Shown here one piece after another: positions 21,166-31,557 of a DNA stretch of 64,000 nt (positions within the stretch are counted from its first letter, which is position 1; each line of letters opens with the position of its first letter). The DNA is from Holtermannia corniformis. Its lineage: Eukaryota; Basidiomycota; Tremellomycetes; Holtermanniales. The stretch lies in contig BCIJ01000042.1 in the NCBI GenBank assembly GCA_001599935.1, positions 58,302 through 122,301 of the forward strand, read 5' to 3'. The translations under genes and the position numbers were made by a program. The notes beneath the pieces are model-generated. The model searched no databases. It had not been told where the DNA came from and saw only the letters and a program-made list of their open reading frames with translations.

Positions 21166-24100
21166 CTATCCAAACATGCTCAGATCAAACTCCATGGCGC
21201 CCTGCGATGCATCCGGCTGGGCTGCCTTCATCAGACTCGCGACCTTGGCCGAACCCGGCGGGTTCTCCGCCTGCACGGCTGGAGGGCTCGCAGGTCGGGA
21301 TTCCGCAACAACGTCCATGTCCATGATCATGGATTCGCGAGGGTGGTCGCCAGCTGCGAGCATGAATGATTGCCGACGGCGTTGGGTCGGTGATTGGGCT
21401 AGTGTGGGCCGGGTGACTCCGCCGTGTCCGTTGGTTGCGTGAGCATCGGATGCTATAGGCTTCGGCTTGGCTTGTGGGAAGAACGGACGCTCAAACGACC
21501 ACGAGCGAACAAGAGCGAGCGCAAGCGGATGACAGCCTGTACAATCTCAGCTCCGCACGTTCGCACACGTCAGAGCACATACCCATCCGACAAAACACTC
21601 GCGCATTGTGCAGCACGAAATTGAACTCGGTCGTTTGCGTGACCTCGCTCGTCCCCTTGGCCGTCTGCAGCGATTTGGCCTTGAGCTGCTGATACAGCAA
21701 TCCCAGGCTCGGATCGTCGTTTTCCGATTCGCCGACGGAAAGCAGCGCGTCGGGTGCCCACGACAGCGCAACATCCTTGAGCGGCGTCTGACGCGCGTCA
21801 GTGTCGGGACTAGCAAGAGGTCACGCAAGCGACTCACAATCAGCATCCGGATCGAGAGATCCCGCCTGCCCAGAATCCAGAACGCCCAGCTCCCGAGCCA
21901 ACGGTGTCCACCAGCAAAAGCGAGCGGCACGACCGTGTCCGTCAAGATCCACTTGAGCAACGGCCCATCATCGCCTTCCTCGACGACGCGGGCAATCGCA
22001 ACGGCGAGCGGAAAGTCGCGCAGTTGGCGCAAGCACACATTGATAGCGTCTCTGGGACTGCCACCAAGCAAGAAGAATGCAGCCGCGTATGCTTGACCAA
22101 GTCAGCAGTGCACACCCACAGCCTCGACGCAACTCACCGAACCGCTGCTTTGACAACAACGCATAGGCATTCTTGTTCGCCGCCGACCTCCACCGCGGCT
22201 CATCAAAATCGTTGGCGAGGAAGCGCAGCATGGCCTGTTGCTCCTTGTGACCGGAAGCCTGGCGCCACAGCCCATGCACGATCCGCTTCTTGCCCAGTGC
22301 AAAGTAGAACAGCGAACAGCCCGTCGGGTCGTGATGGTCTGCCAGGAACTGGTTGCGCGCAAGCAGGTCCATTTGGGTTTTCTAGGACATGTTAGCAAGA
22401 CGAAACAACTGGTGCGGAACGCTCACAAGGCTCTCAGCGGATTTGAGCCAGAGAAAGACGCCGAGCCGCTTGGCATCGGGCCACAGCATGCGCGAGTCAC
22501 GGCACGAATCGGTCGCAACGCGCAGCATGGCTTCCTGGCTCTCGCTGTGCATTGCCCACACGACGTTGCGGAACGACAGGCGATCGACAAGGTCTGTCAG
22601 CGGCTCACTGCTCTCGCCGTGTCGCTCAGTCGTGATTTGGCGAAGGTTGACAAACAAGCGAACGGCCAAAAAGTAGCGCAGGCCATTGCTGTCAAGTGCG
22701 CGCTGGTCTCGGTCGATCTGGCCGGATTAGTAACGGCATACTCGTCCTCAAGAGTCGACCCACATCTGCCGTAGCTTGAGTGAGGGTCAGCAGCGCAGAC
22801 TTTTCAGCTTGGCCGAGCGGCATCTTGATGTCTCTTTCGAGCAAAGCACGGAGCTCCTTGACCGTCTTGTCGGAAAACGCATCATCGCTATCGTTCAAAG
22901 ATCAGCTCTGGGCAGCAACAGCTGAGCCATGTCCGCACTCATCGACGGCCGCCGACTGCGTAAACAACCCAGTATACGATGCGGTCGTGCCGTTTCGACG
23001 CTAAGCAGCGTCAGCACAGCCTTGCTGGCATTTGAACAGACTCACCTGACTGTTTGCCGAGCTCGGGTAGTAGGCGGACACATCCAGTCTTGCATATCGA
23101 ATATGCTTGCGGCCTGCTCGCTCTGCGTCTCGCAGATTCTTGGCAAGCGACAGCAGAGTACTCTTGACAAGCTCGATCTTGTCTACAGTATCATTAGCCA
23201 ATCGATCTCGGCCAGAATTGCAAACCCACTCCACAGCAAGCACTGTCCCAGCAACGCCGGGTGGAAATCGACGAGCGGTCCATTGCGCTGCGCAATGAGC
23301 TGGAAGATGTCCTCGGCCTCGCCGTCGAGCTCGAGATCCTTCAGTGAGCCAACTGGGCTCGAGATCGGGCTGTCCTTGTCGAGATAGCGACTGAACAGTA
23401 GCACCTGATTGCCTGTACCGATCGCCAATGAGCCACCTGCAAGCCAGATCGAATCTGCGATGGGCTCCGATGTCAAGCTATGCGAACGTCAATACGCATG
23501 GATGACTGGACGTGGTGCGCACCTTGATATATCAATAGTCAAGAACGCTGCCCAGCCTGGCGTGTTCTCGGTGTAAAACATGCGCTCCTCGCAGACAAGC
23601 ACGACCTTGTGAGCGAACCCCACAGCCAAGACAGACTGCAGGTCGGATGTCGTCGTCCAATCGAGGTCTTGGATGCACTCGCCAGGCCTGCATCGATCAG
23701 CATGGGTATGCTCACTTCTTCAATCAACTGACTGATAGGTCTGCGTCAACTCGAGACCGGACGAGAACTCGCTTGTCTTGGAATCCCAGATAGACAGCTC
23801 ATGTCGCCCATCAGGCAGAAGCGTGACTGTTGCTCGCGTCAGCAGTCAAGTCATTTTCGGCTAGACCAGGCACCTCACCCAACGCCGTCTTCTTGCGCGA
23901 ACTACATCTCGCCGTCTTGACGGCCTTCTTGCCCGTCTGGATCAAGCCCGACCGAATCCAAGCTTTGCCATCATCCCTTTCTGAGAGATAGCCGCGCTTG
24001 TGCCCGTACTCTGGGTCCGACCCAGGCGTGAACGTTCCCGAACCAGCGCCATCGGTCGACATGTGATCGCCCAAGCGCGGTCTCCAGAACTCGAGCGTAC

Positions 24101-26352
24101 CGTCGGATGAAACGGTCGTGATCATGTCTTGGAGTGGGGTATCAGAGCTCCAGTCGATCACAGATTGATGCCAGCCCATGGGATCGACAGGCAGGATATG
24201 CGCTGGCTTGGTATCCCCCTCTGCGCCTGGCAGAGTATAACATGACACGAGGGTGATGTCGGGCGGTGGCTCGTCGTTGTGGTGTTGGCCTGGTTTCTGG
24301 ACGGCGGAAATGACTCGCCAGACCCAGACCTCACCAACATCGGACGCGGCGATCACGTACGCGCGTTGGGTTTTGCGTCCAGCGCCGCTCATACCGTCGT
24401 CGATGTCCGATACCGCCATCAACAAGACAATCTCGTCACTGCCATTAAAGTCCGGCAAGAGGACACGCGGGGATGGTTCCAACCGGCTCGAGTGCAGGTG
24501 CTGTAGCCCAATGGTCGCTTGGTGTTCATCGGAAGATGCGGGCGTATAGCTGACGATCCCACGGCCCTTGGCGTAAATCGCCATGAGACTTGATGCAGGC
24601 TCAGAAGTCCAGTAGCCTTTACCTGCGAACGCCGAGGCTCGTCCCTTGCCTTTGCCCAGTTGTCGTTTCTCCCACACACCGACTTCATGCCCGGCTCCCA
24701 TCGCGAGCAGACCACGCCCGTTCGGTGTTCTGACGAAGCGTTGGATTTGGCGACGTAGTTGGACGGACCGAGGTGTGCTGCTGGCCAGCTTCTTCATTGC
24801 CTCGGTGCCTTGTGGATCGATCCCCTCGGGCTTGGAAAGCAGTACTTTTGCAGGATCGAGCCGAATGGCGGTCATAGGGGTTGTGGGGGATGGTGCAGAA
24901 GCCAATAAAAGTGTATGAGGTTGAGACTCCGGTAGGTGGACGAGCAGCGTATCAGGCGAGATCGAGGCCGCAGCTTGAGCAGTAAGCGCAGCGGGGATCC
25001 GACACAGCGGTAAACTCTTCAAAAGGGTCGGCGGGCGCCGCTCCAGATTCTGCAGGGGTCAGTCTTGGGCCTTGTCTGGCGAGGCAACCTACGATGATAG
25101 AGCGGACCACCATCGTCCCCGCGGAGTCGATACAAGCGACCAAGTCACCCTCCTCGGCCACCAAGTTCTCCATGATTGCCTTGACGCGCGAATCCCCCTC
25201 TGTCCGAGCCAAGCTATCGACCACACCTTTGCGTAGTTGCTCGGCATCAAGAACTACTAGCTTTCCTTGGACGGGGACGCTCGTCTGCGTATTACCAATA
25301 CCCTTTTCCGCGAACGAGCGGGAGTCGAGACTCGATAGTAACTGGAACCAGAGAGGATCGTCGAGTACGGGAGCGTAGATCCGCATCACAGAGTTGGTCG
25401 TAATGGTGTAAAGATGCACGTCGCCGCTGTTGCAATAGTCAGTCGGGTGGACGAGCTCGGGGTGGACTGACCCGTTCAGGTCGCGAGGTTTGCGCCAGCC
25501 AATCCACTGCACCGGTCGAGGATGCCTCAGCTCCTGTGCCATACCTGTTGGAATACCCTGCTTGTCTAATGTGTGATTGTTGACAGAGTGGGGTTGATCG
25601 TCCGACGTCCAAGCAAAGTGGTTAGATGATGGTGAATGCCGCACACGAGACGGGGTAGGACAGGATCTTGAACATGTTAACCTCTTGATAGTCCCAGTCT
25701 AGCTCCTCGTCGCTCACCTGTCCCACCGGCGGTCCCAGACAGCAAAGTCGGCGTCCACATCGACATGCCAAATCTCAAGCCCATCTCTAACTCCAATGAT
25801 GAGATCGCCTGTGCCGTGGTTAGCACAGACGTTGACAGCCAAGCAGACCACATACCATCCTTGAAATCTAGCGACGTGACGGTCGAGCTTGCTACGAGCG
25901 TCGACCATGGCTTCCACGCGGCCAAGCCGCCGGTAGTCCCATGCTTGTATTGCCAGACCGCGATATGCCTGTCCCGCCAGGCGATAATCTGTGCAGAAGT
26001 CATCAGCATCTCTACTCCTGTAGTAGCGTTGCCTCTCTGCTTACAAAACCGCGCTTCGAGTCACAGTGTACGCCAGCTACATCCTGCTCTGATGCCGCCG
26101 AGGTCGAGGCACGAGTCGGAAACGCTGATGAAAACGAGAGTACGCAGTTGAAGTCTAGTCTCGAGTCCGAGACGATGATGGAATCGCTCGATGCGTTTAC
26201 CTATCAATGCGTTAACGCGCATCACCTTGACATCACGGTGCAGTGTCCGAACGCACAAAGTAGACGGTGCCATCGACGTGTAGGTACGAGAGCTCGTGGC
26301 CGGGTTGAGATGAATTTGGCTCTCCGCTGAGTACCGAGCGCAGCTGGAGCAT
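21166..26352 (-). CDS. RAV1, RAVE complex subunit (V-ATPase assembly)
   Basis: Large WD-repeat protein that reassembles V1 and Vo sectors of the vacuolar ATPase with Rav2 and Skp1; related to animal DMXL. The N-terminal propeller exons include HGTTGGLAAWKPWSTL, VHLYTITTNSVMRIYAPVL, WQHSVIDWSSDTPLQDMITT and SDGTLEFWRPRLGDH. The diagnostic Rav1p_C domain reads LLARNQFLADHHDPTGCSLF, YFALGKKRIVHGLWRQASGH, KEQQAMLRFLANDFDEPRWR and NAYALLSKQRF, followed by DAINVCLRQLRDFPLAVAIA. It ends MEFDLSMFG. Roughly two dozen exons with introns of about 45-70 nt. The start MLQLRSVLSGEP is the first ATG of the first plausible exon. Confidence 0.9.
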
Positions 26353-26562
26353 CCCTGTAGCGGGATGAAGCAGCTCGGGATGGTACAGGCGTGCCGCTCA
26401 TACCGTCCGTGCGCTTGCGCTCACTTTCATGTGATACACTGCAGCTCGTGTGGGGTTTGCCACCCAACGTCACTCGTGGGAATACACCACGTGGTTGGGG
26501 ATGTTGAGACGGGTTTGTGTCGTCGACAGCCAACAGCTGTTCTGCACGCTGGTTCAGCTCAA
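26353..26562. promoter_or_regulatory. Bidirectional promoter RAV1 / ALG8
   Basis: Only about 210 bp separate the divergent start codons of RAV1 (minus) and ALG8 (plus), so the two must share or overlap promoter sequence. CACGTGG lies near the middle as an E-box-like element. No TATA is evident. Confidence 0.5.
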
Positions 26563-28881
26563 ATGCAGAGCAGAGTGGTGATGGCAGGGCAGCGAGACCT
26601 TCTAGTACTCTCGTCCATACTCAAAGTGCTGCTTTTCCCAGCATAGTGCGTACCGTGCCAGTCGGTCGAACCCGAGCTAACGTTGGTTCAGTCGCAGTAC
26701 CGACTTTGAAGTGAGTCAAGGTCGCTTCTTAGGCATGAAGGTGGACAACTTACTTTAGGTACATCGCAATTGGCTTGCAATTACTCGTCATCTACCCCTT
26801 GAGCAATGGTACCAAGATGTGAGTACTCGTGCAGTCATCGGTGGTTGTACTCATAGGCGTTTGTAGACAACGTCAGAGTGGAGTGAGCTTCCTTTTTTGC
26901 AGCCAGGCTTTCGTCAACTGGGACGACTTACGCACAATAATCAGCACTCGACTATCCTCCCTTCTTCGCCTACTTCTCTTACTTGCTCGGCCTCCCCGCC
27001 CGTCTACTGCCTCCCGCAATCTCAGAGCCACTCCTTCGGCTATCATCTACACCGGTTGAAACATGGCAGACAATAGGCTACATGCGCTCTACGGTCTTGA
27101 TATCCGAGCTGTGCCTCTTCTTCGCCTGTCTCCGGTGAGTCTCGACTCACTACCCAGATCATCCTAACGACACTCCCAAGCCTTGCGCAGCGCTCATCGG
27201 ATCCCCAAACGCACACCTTGACGGCTCTTGCCATCTTCTTCCATCCTGGGTTCTTGATCCTCGACCACATCCACTTTCAGTACAATGCATTCCTATTCGG
27301 GCTCATGGTCTGGAGCTTTGTCGGAGCGCAAAGTGTCAGTCTTGTGTTTGGTTCGTCCTGTAACGCATCACCTGATGAGCTGTCAGAAACGACCGCTCTT
27401 TTGCGCTTTCTTCTTTGCAGTCCTATTGAACTTCAAGTGAGCTGGCACGGGTACTTGCAAACAAGAACTTATGCGACTGTAGGCACATCTACATCTATCA
27501 AGCGCCTGCATGGTTCATCTACCTATTCCGAGCATACTGCCTCCCGCCGCACACCAGTACGCTGCGTCATTTGATCTCCTACCTCGATACTGCGACTTAC
27601 GAACCGTGCGTACAGACCGCCCGAACATTGCACAGCTGGCAAAGATCGGCGTCGTCGTCCTCACCGTCTTCGTCGTCTCGATCGGGCCATTCTTATTGTC
27701 AGGTCAGGCCGCCCAGCTACTCTCGAGATTATTCCCGTTCACGCGCGGACTGATGCACGCGTACTGGGCGCCAAAGTGGGTGTCTGAACTGCGTCTAAAT
27801 GGGGCAGTGGTCATATTGACTCGTGGCAGCGCTTGGGCGGGCGTAACGCTCATCGACAGACTGCTGCTCAAAGGTGTGTTGACTTCAATCAGTCCTAGCT
27901 GCTGACTGATCTTGCCGCAGTCGCCGGCCGCCTCTCCCTCCCACTGTCAAAGGCCGGGATCGCGGCATCTTCACGCGGCCTGATCGGCGATACAAGATTC
28001 GCAGTGTTGCCCGACGTGTCTCCGCTCCATTGCTTTCTGCTCACCGGTATCAGTCAAATGGTCAGTCCGCAAACCACACATATACGACCAAAGCGGTCTA
28101 CTCACCCGCATCAAGGTCCAGTTAATACCGTTGTGGCGTCGCCCGACTTATGTCGGATTCTTGCAAGCGGTCACAGCATGCGGGTTCAGCAGCTTCATGT
28201 AAGAAAGTGACGCTTACGCCTGCACCTTGCCAACACGAGCTTCCCAGGTTCGGCTGGCATGTCCACGAGAAAGCCATCATGCTCGTTCTAGTGCCGCTGA
28301 GGTTGGTGACACCATTCGTGACCAGGATCGGGGTGTAGGCAGTTGACTTGCGAGTATAGCTTGCTTGCGACGCGCGACTGGAATCATTACCAAGCGTTCC
28401 TCCTGACCACCGTGCCGGGTGTTATCAGTCTGTTCCCGCTTCTGTTCAAGCCAGCGGGTAAGTGGCAATGATCGTAACAGAGCCAATCCTGATATCAATC
28501 GTCACAGAAACACCCGTCAAAATGATTTATTCCTTGATCTGGCTCGTGATCATCACGGGCAGCCTGAGCAGAGTAGTCTACACGTTCGTCGCCGCGCGAG
28601 GTTGACACGAGCCCCGCTGACACGCACCCAGTCCGCCACCGACGCTCGCTTCGACCCTGATCAGCTGGATAACTATAGCATACCTCCTCTCCTTCATCCC
28701 ACTCCTTGGCTTCACGTCCATCGCCCACCCGCTTTTGACAGCCAAAGGCGTGCTCGGATCCAATGCCGAGTTCTTGCCATTGATGCTGACAAGCGTCTGG
28801 TGTTCACTCGGCATCTGGGCCGGCTGGGCGCGACTGGCCTACGGTATGTTTGGGCTTGCAGAGGTCGAGAAGCGGGACTAG
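26563..28881 (+). CDS. ALG8, dolichyl-P-Glc alpha-1,3-glucosyltransferase
   Basis: ER membrane enzyme that adds the second glucose to the lipid-linked N-glycan precursor. The start [18 protein letters not shown] leads through two tiny exons to [36 protein letters not shown] and [18 protein letters not shown], the luminal active-site region of the ALG6/ALG8 family. Further blocks: [73 protein letters not shown]. It ends [12 protein letters not shown]. About a dozen membrane segments are expected. Around twelve exons. The stop codon overlaps the stop of the convergent BRCT gene in a CTAG palindrome. Confidence 0.9.
26692..26710 (+). other. 19-nt microexon of ALG8
   Basis: TCGCAGTACCGACTTTGAA, preceded by gttcag and followed by gtgagt. 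With the TA from the first exon it encodes Tyr-Arg-Ser-Thr-Asp-Phe-Glu, the conserved lead into VHRNWLAIT of the next exon. Confidence 0.85.
26867..26882 (+). other. 16-nt microexon of ALG8
   Basis: ACAACGTCAGAGTGGA, preceded by ttgtag and followed by gtgagc. It encodes TTSEW plus the first base of Thr in the invariant [15 protein letters not shown] motif; the next exon starts CACTCGACTATCC. Confidence 0.85.
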
Positions 28882-30052
28882 AGACAACTGAGATACATGT
28901 ACTTGTACAACGTCACAAGATCGGGTTGGGTGATCATGATGGCTCCGACTTGGCTGTCTGTTTTGCAAACATCCCAGTTAGACTGTGTTGGGTCTGTTGC
29001 GGCGTCAGCAATTGGAGAGCTGTCTGAGACTTCACACACAGGATCAGAGACGACGGCGTATCCAATCTCGGCCTGTTTGCGGCCCTTATCAATCGAGTCA
29101 AGCAACCCTAATATCACATCAGCACAGCCAGCACAGCCGTGTGACACGCACAAGCAACTTTGACAATCTTGGCCCGCCGGCCTGAACCCCGGCCGCCAAA
29201 TTGATCAATCACCTTCTGCGTCTTTGTACCGCTTAGACCACCCTCGGCGACAATATGGGTACACGCCGACGTTGCGTGTGCAGACACCAAGCCGCCATTC
29301 TTGGAGATGAGGGATTTGAGCTGGAGATCAGAGTATTGGGCGCCAACGTAGCCATTGAGGTATATGGTGCAGTCTTCTGTCGCGTGTGTCAGTATCGTCC
29401 TTTCACAGTGCGCATGACGGACTCAGGATATTGGACTCCTTGAGGCGAGATCAGCGAGCTGTGACGGGCATTTCACCATTATCGGACATACCCCTGGCGC
29501 CAGTTGCTCCCGCATCTTCCGCGTCCGCTCGGTCCAGTAGTCTGCTTGACCGGCGCTTCCGCCTCCTCGATTGCTGACTTGATGGCCTGTAGCGATGGAG
29601 ACGACATGGGGTGTACTGCGAACCGTATGTATCAGGCCGTGTCCTATTCAAAGCTGCGCAACCCACCGTAGATACAAGTCGGAGTTTGTTATGGGATTCG
29701 ACGGCTGCCCGAGTGTTTTGATCTGTAATTGTCAGCCATTGGCATGTTGCCGGGCTTGGGTACGTGAGGTGCATACCAAATGGCGCGTGAGGTCGTTCCG
29801 TTTGAGACTCTTGACGCGCTCCGCTTCCTCCTCCTTGTCTATCATCTTCCTCTTTCCCTTTCCCTTGTCTTTTGGTATCCCAGTTGACGAACCAGCATGG
29901 CCGTTTCGTCGCTCGGTAGACGCCCGTCGCGCGCCCCGACTTGAAGATGCAAGCCTGCTCGATTCAACTACATCACCCTGGTCATTGGGCGGGGATGAAG
30001 TGACGAGGTCGATGATCTCCTGCGAGTTTGACGGTGACAGGAATTTGGGCAT
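28878..30052 (-). CDS. BRCT-domain protein (probable DNA damage/repair factor)
   Basis: Nuclear protein with one recognisable C-terminal BRCT domain. The start MPKFLSPSNSQEIIDLVTSS leads into a disordered basic region (KDKGKGKRKMIDKEEEAERV). An exon with YWTERTRKMREQLAPG precedes the BRCT: DCTIYLNGYVGAQYSDLQLK, SLISKNGGLVSAHATSACTH, IVAEGGLSGTKTQKVI and then, across an intron, WLLDSIDKGRKQAEIGYAV, which keeps the BRCT tryptophan. It ends KYMYLSCL. The partner and precise role are unknown; a REV1-like BRCT was considered but no polymerase follows. Middle exon joints are tentative. Convergent and overlapping with ALG8 by three bases. Confidence 0.68.
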
Positions 30053-30243
30053 GGTTTTGCTGAGACCGTAGAGTTGATCGTCGCGATTATTGTTATACAC
30101 AGGGCCGCCCGATGTCGATAGAAAGTCTCAACATGCCGCTTAATGAAGTCGCGTCCGTGCGGTACTTTCATGTGCGACAAGGCAGTGTGGCAGATGTAGA
30201 AGATGTAGGAGGAGACAAGAGCCGTTTGGGCAATAGGGATTGC

Positions 30244-30583
30244 CTACGCAGCAGAAATACTTACGCTAGTTTCGTGACATTCAACAAAGTATCTACTACT
30301 ACTGACGAAGCGGGCACTGATCGGCCGGCTGCGAGTCATGAACGTCCTCAGAGCCCGACTGGCACACTTTCGCTGTCAGGATCATGTCATCGAAGTTGGA
30401 CATCTTCCTGAATTTCGCCTTGACTTCATCGTCGTCAATGGACCCGCCCCGACTCAGGGTGAAGCTCGGCGGACAACCTCCATCGCAAGTCGACTGGAGA
30501 ACGAGTTTGTAGTCTTGGTTGTCCACAGTGACATCAATACCGTCGACGTTAGTCGAGTACGCGGTGATGAGGTGTTCAGGCAT
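30244..30583 (-). CDS. Small hypothetical protein, paralogue of the next ORF
   Basis: Unrecognised protein of about 90 residues. Exon 1 starts MPEHLITAYSTNVDG and contains YKLVLQSTCDGGCPPSFTLS, then DDEVKAKFRKMSNFDDMI. After a 64-nt intron, exon 2 reads SRYFVECHETS and stops shortly after. TATAAGA lies about 35 nt upstream of the ATG, supporting the start. It aligns by eye with the neighbouring ORF to its right in a Leu-Gln-x2-Cys-(D/E)-(G/S) block and a (D/E)D-x2-K-(A/D)-(K/R)-x3-(N/M)-x4-D-x3-I block. No signal peptide or known domain. Confidence 0.45.
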
Positions 30584-30919
30584 AATGCGGGAACGTTAAC
30601 TTTAACAGTGTCTCTTATACGTGACGAGATGTCGGTTGGCGCTGACAATCCAATTTGCGACAGTGATCAGTTCCTTTATGGGGCTTGCTTTGCCAAAAGC
30701 GACAAATTATACGTTAGCCGACCCGAGCACGACTGCCGCGCGGAGTTTGCGGCTGCTCGACCCTTAAAGTGCAAACAAATTCACATCGACTGCGAGATTA
30801 TCCGGCCATCACAAAGGGGTTCTGCTGAGCTTCGGGCATGGAATAACGGAATACCCGGCTGGCACACGATAGAGCGAGTGGACGATGACAGCGGGCTGCA
30901 GCCATATATATCAGTTTGG

Positions 30920-31210
30920 CTATAGACAACTCTTGCCCGACTTTGTCTCCGTCGTCAGCGCGCTACTCTTCTGCGCATCAAAAGCTTGGTGGATGACCGA
31001 GTGAAAATCAGGATGGTTCGTGAGACGATCTTTCGCAAGCGAGTCTTCTACGTTCACCAGATTGCGCACGATGAAGCAGACCGCGATATCCCCGTCGTCA
31101 CTCTCGCAAGCCTGTGTCAAGAATACCTCGCGCTCGGGGATGCCCCAAAGAGTCCCCGTCTGTTGGCCCGATGTGGACGTACCAGCAAAAGTGTAGTGCT
31201 TGTGTGACAT
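30920..31210 (-). CDS. Small hypothetical protein with HKH motif
   Basis: Unrecognised ORF of 96 codons from MSHKHYTFAGTSTSGQQTG. It contains EVFLTQACESDDGDIAVCF and DSLAKDRLTNHPDFHSVI, and ends TKSGKSCL. The second half aligns with the ORF to its left; the first half (HKH then TSTSGQQ) resembles array member 5 of the 2.5-6.4 kb cluster (HKHTSWLHTSRTSGQQ). The frame stays open for about 40 codons upstream without an ATG and with coding-like text (HSSAPHGIH), so a 5' exon may be missing from this model. Function unknown. Confidence 0.45.
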   Translation of the reverse strand: MSHKHYTFAGTSTSGQQTGTLWGIPEREVFLTQACESDDGDIAVCFIVRNLVNVEDSLAKDRLTNHPDFHSVIHQAFDAQKSSALTTETKSGKSCL

Positions 31211-31557
31211 TGCAAAGTGGATGCCATGGGGTGCTGAGCTATGTAGTTCATAATGAATGAGCGAACCGTGAGCGTTGCGTCGGTGATCCAAAGTAACAAA
31301 AGGAGTGTTGAAGTCGGTGACTGAATGTGTCTTCTGGACGTCCTATGATGCAGGATGTGCGGGCGCTCCGACCTTTCTCCTACGTATGCATGGATTCTCG
31401 CTTGGGCAATGATCCGTGAAAGGTCAGTTTTTACACCACCGCGCCACTGACGTGAACGAGGCGCTAGAAGCGTGCTAGAGCTGCTAGCATCTCGTTGATT
31501 GCCTGTCTTCAGTCGCTAAGGTTGCCTACGAAGTAGCTGCAGTCTTGGGCGTTGCTC
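31211..31557. promoter_or_regulatory. Divergent promoter region of the small ORF and FPGS
   Basis: About 350 bp between divergent starts. Part of it may be a 5' exon of the minus-strand small gene. No clear TATA or repeat is seen. Confidence 0.35.
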
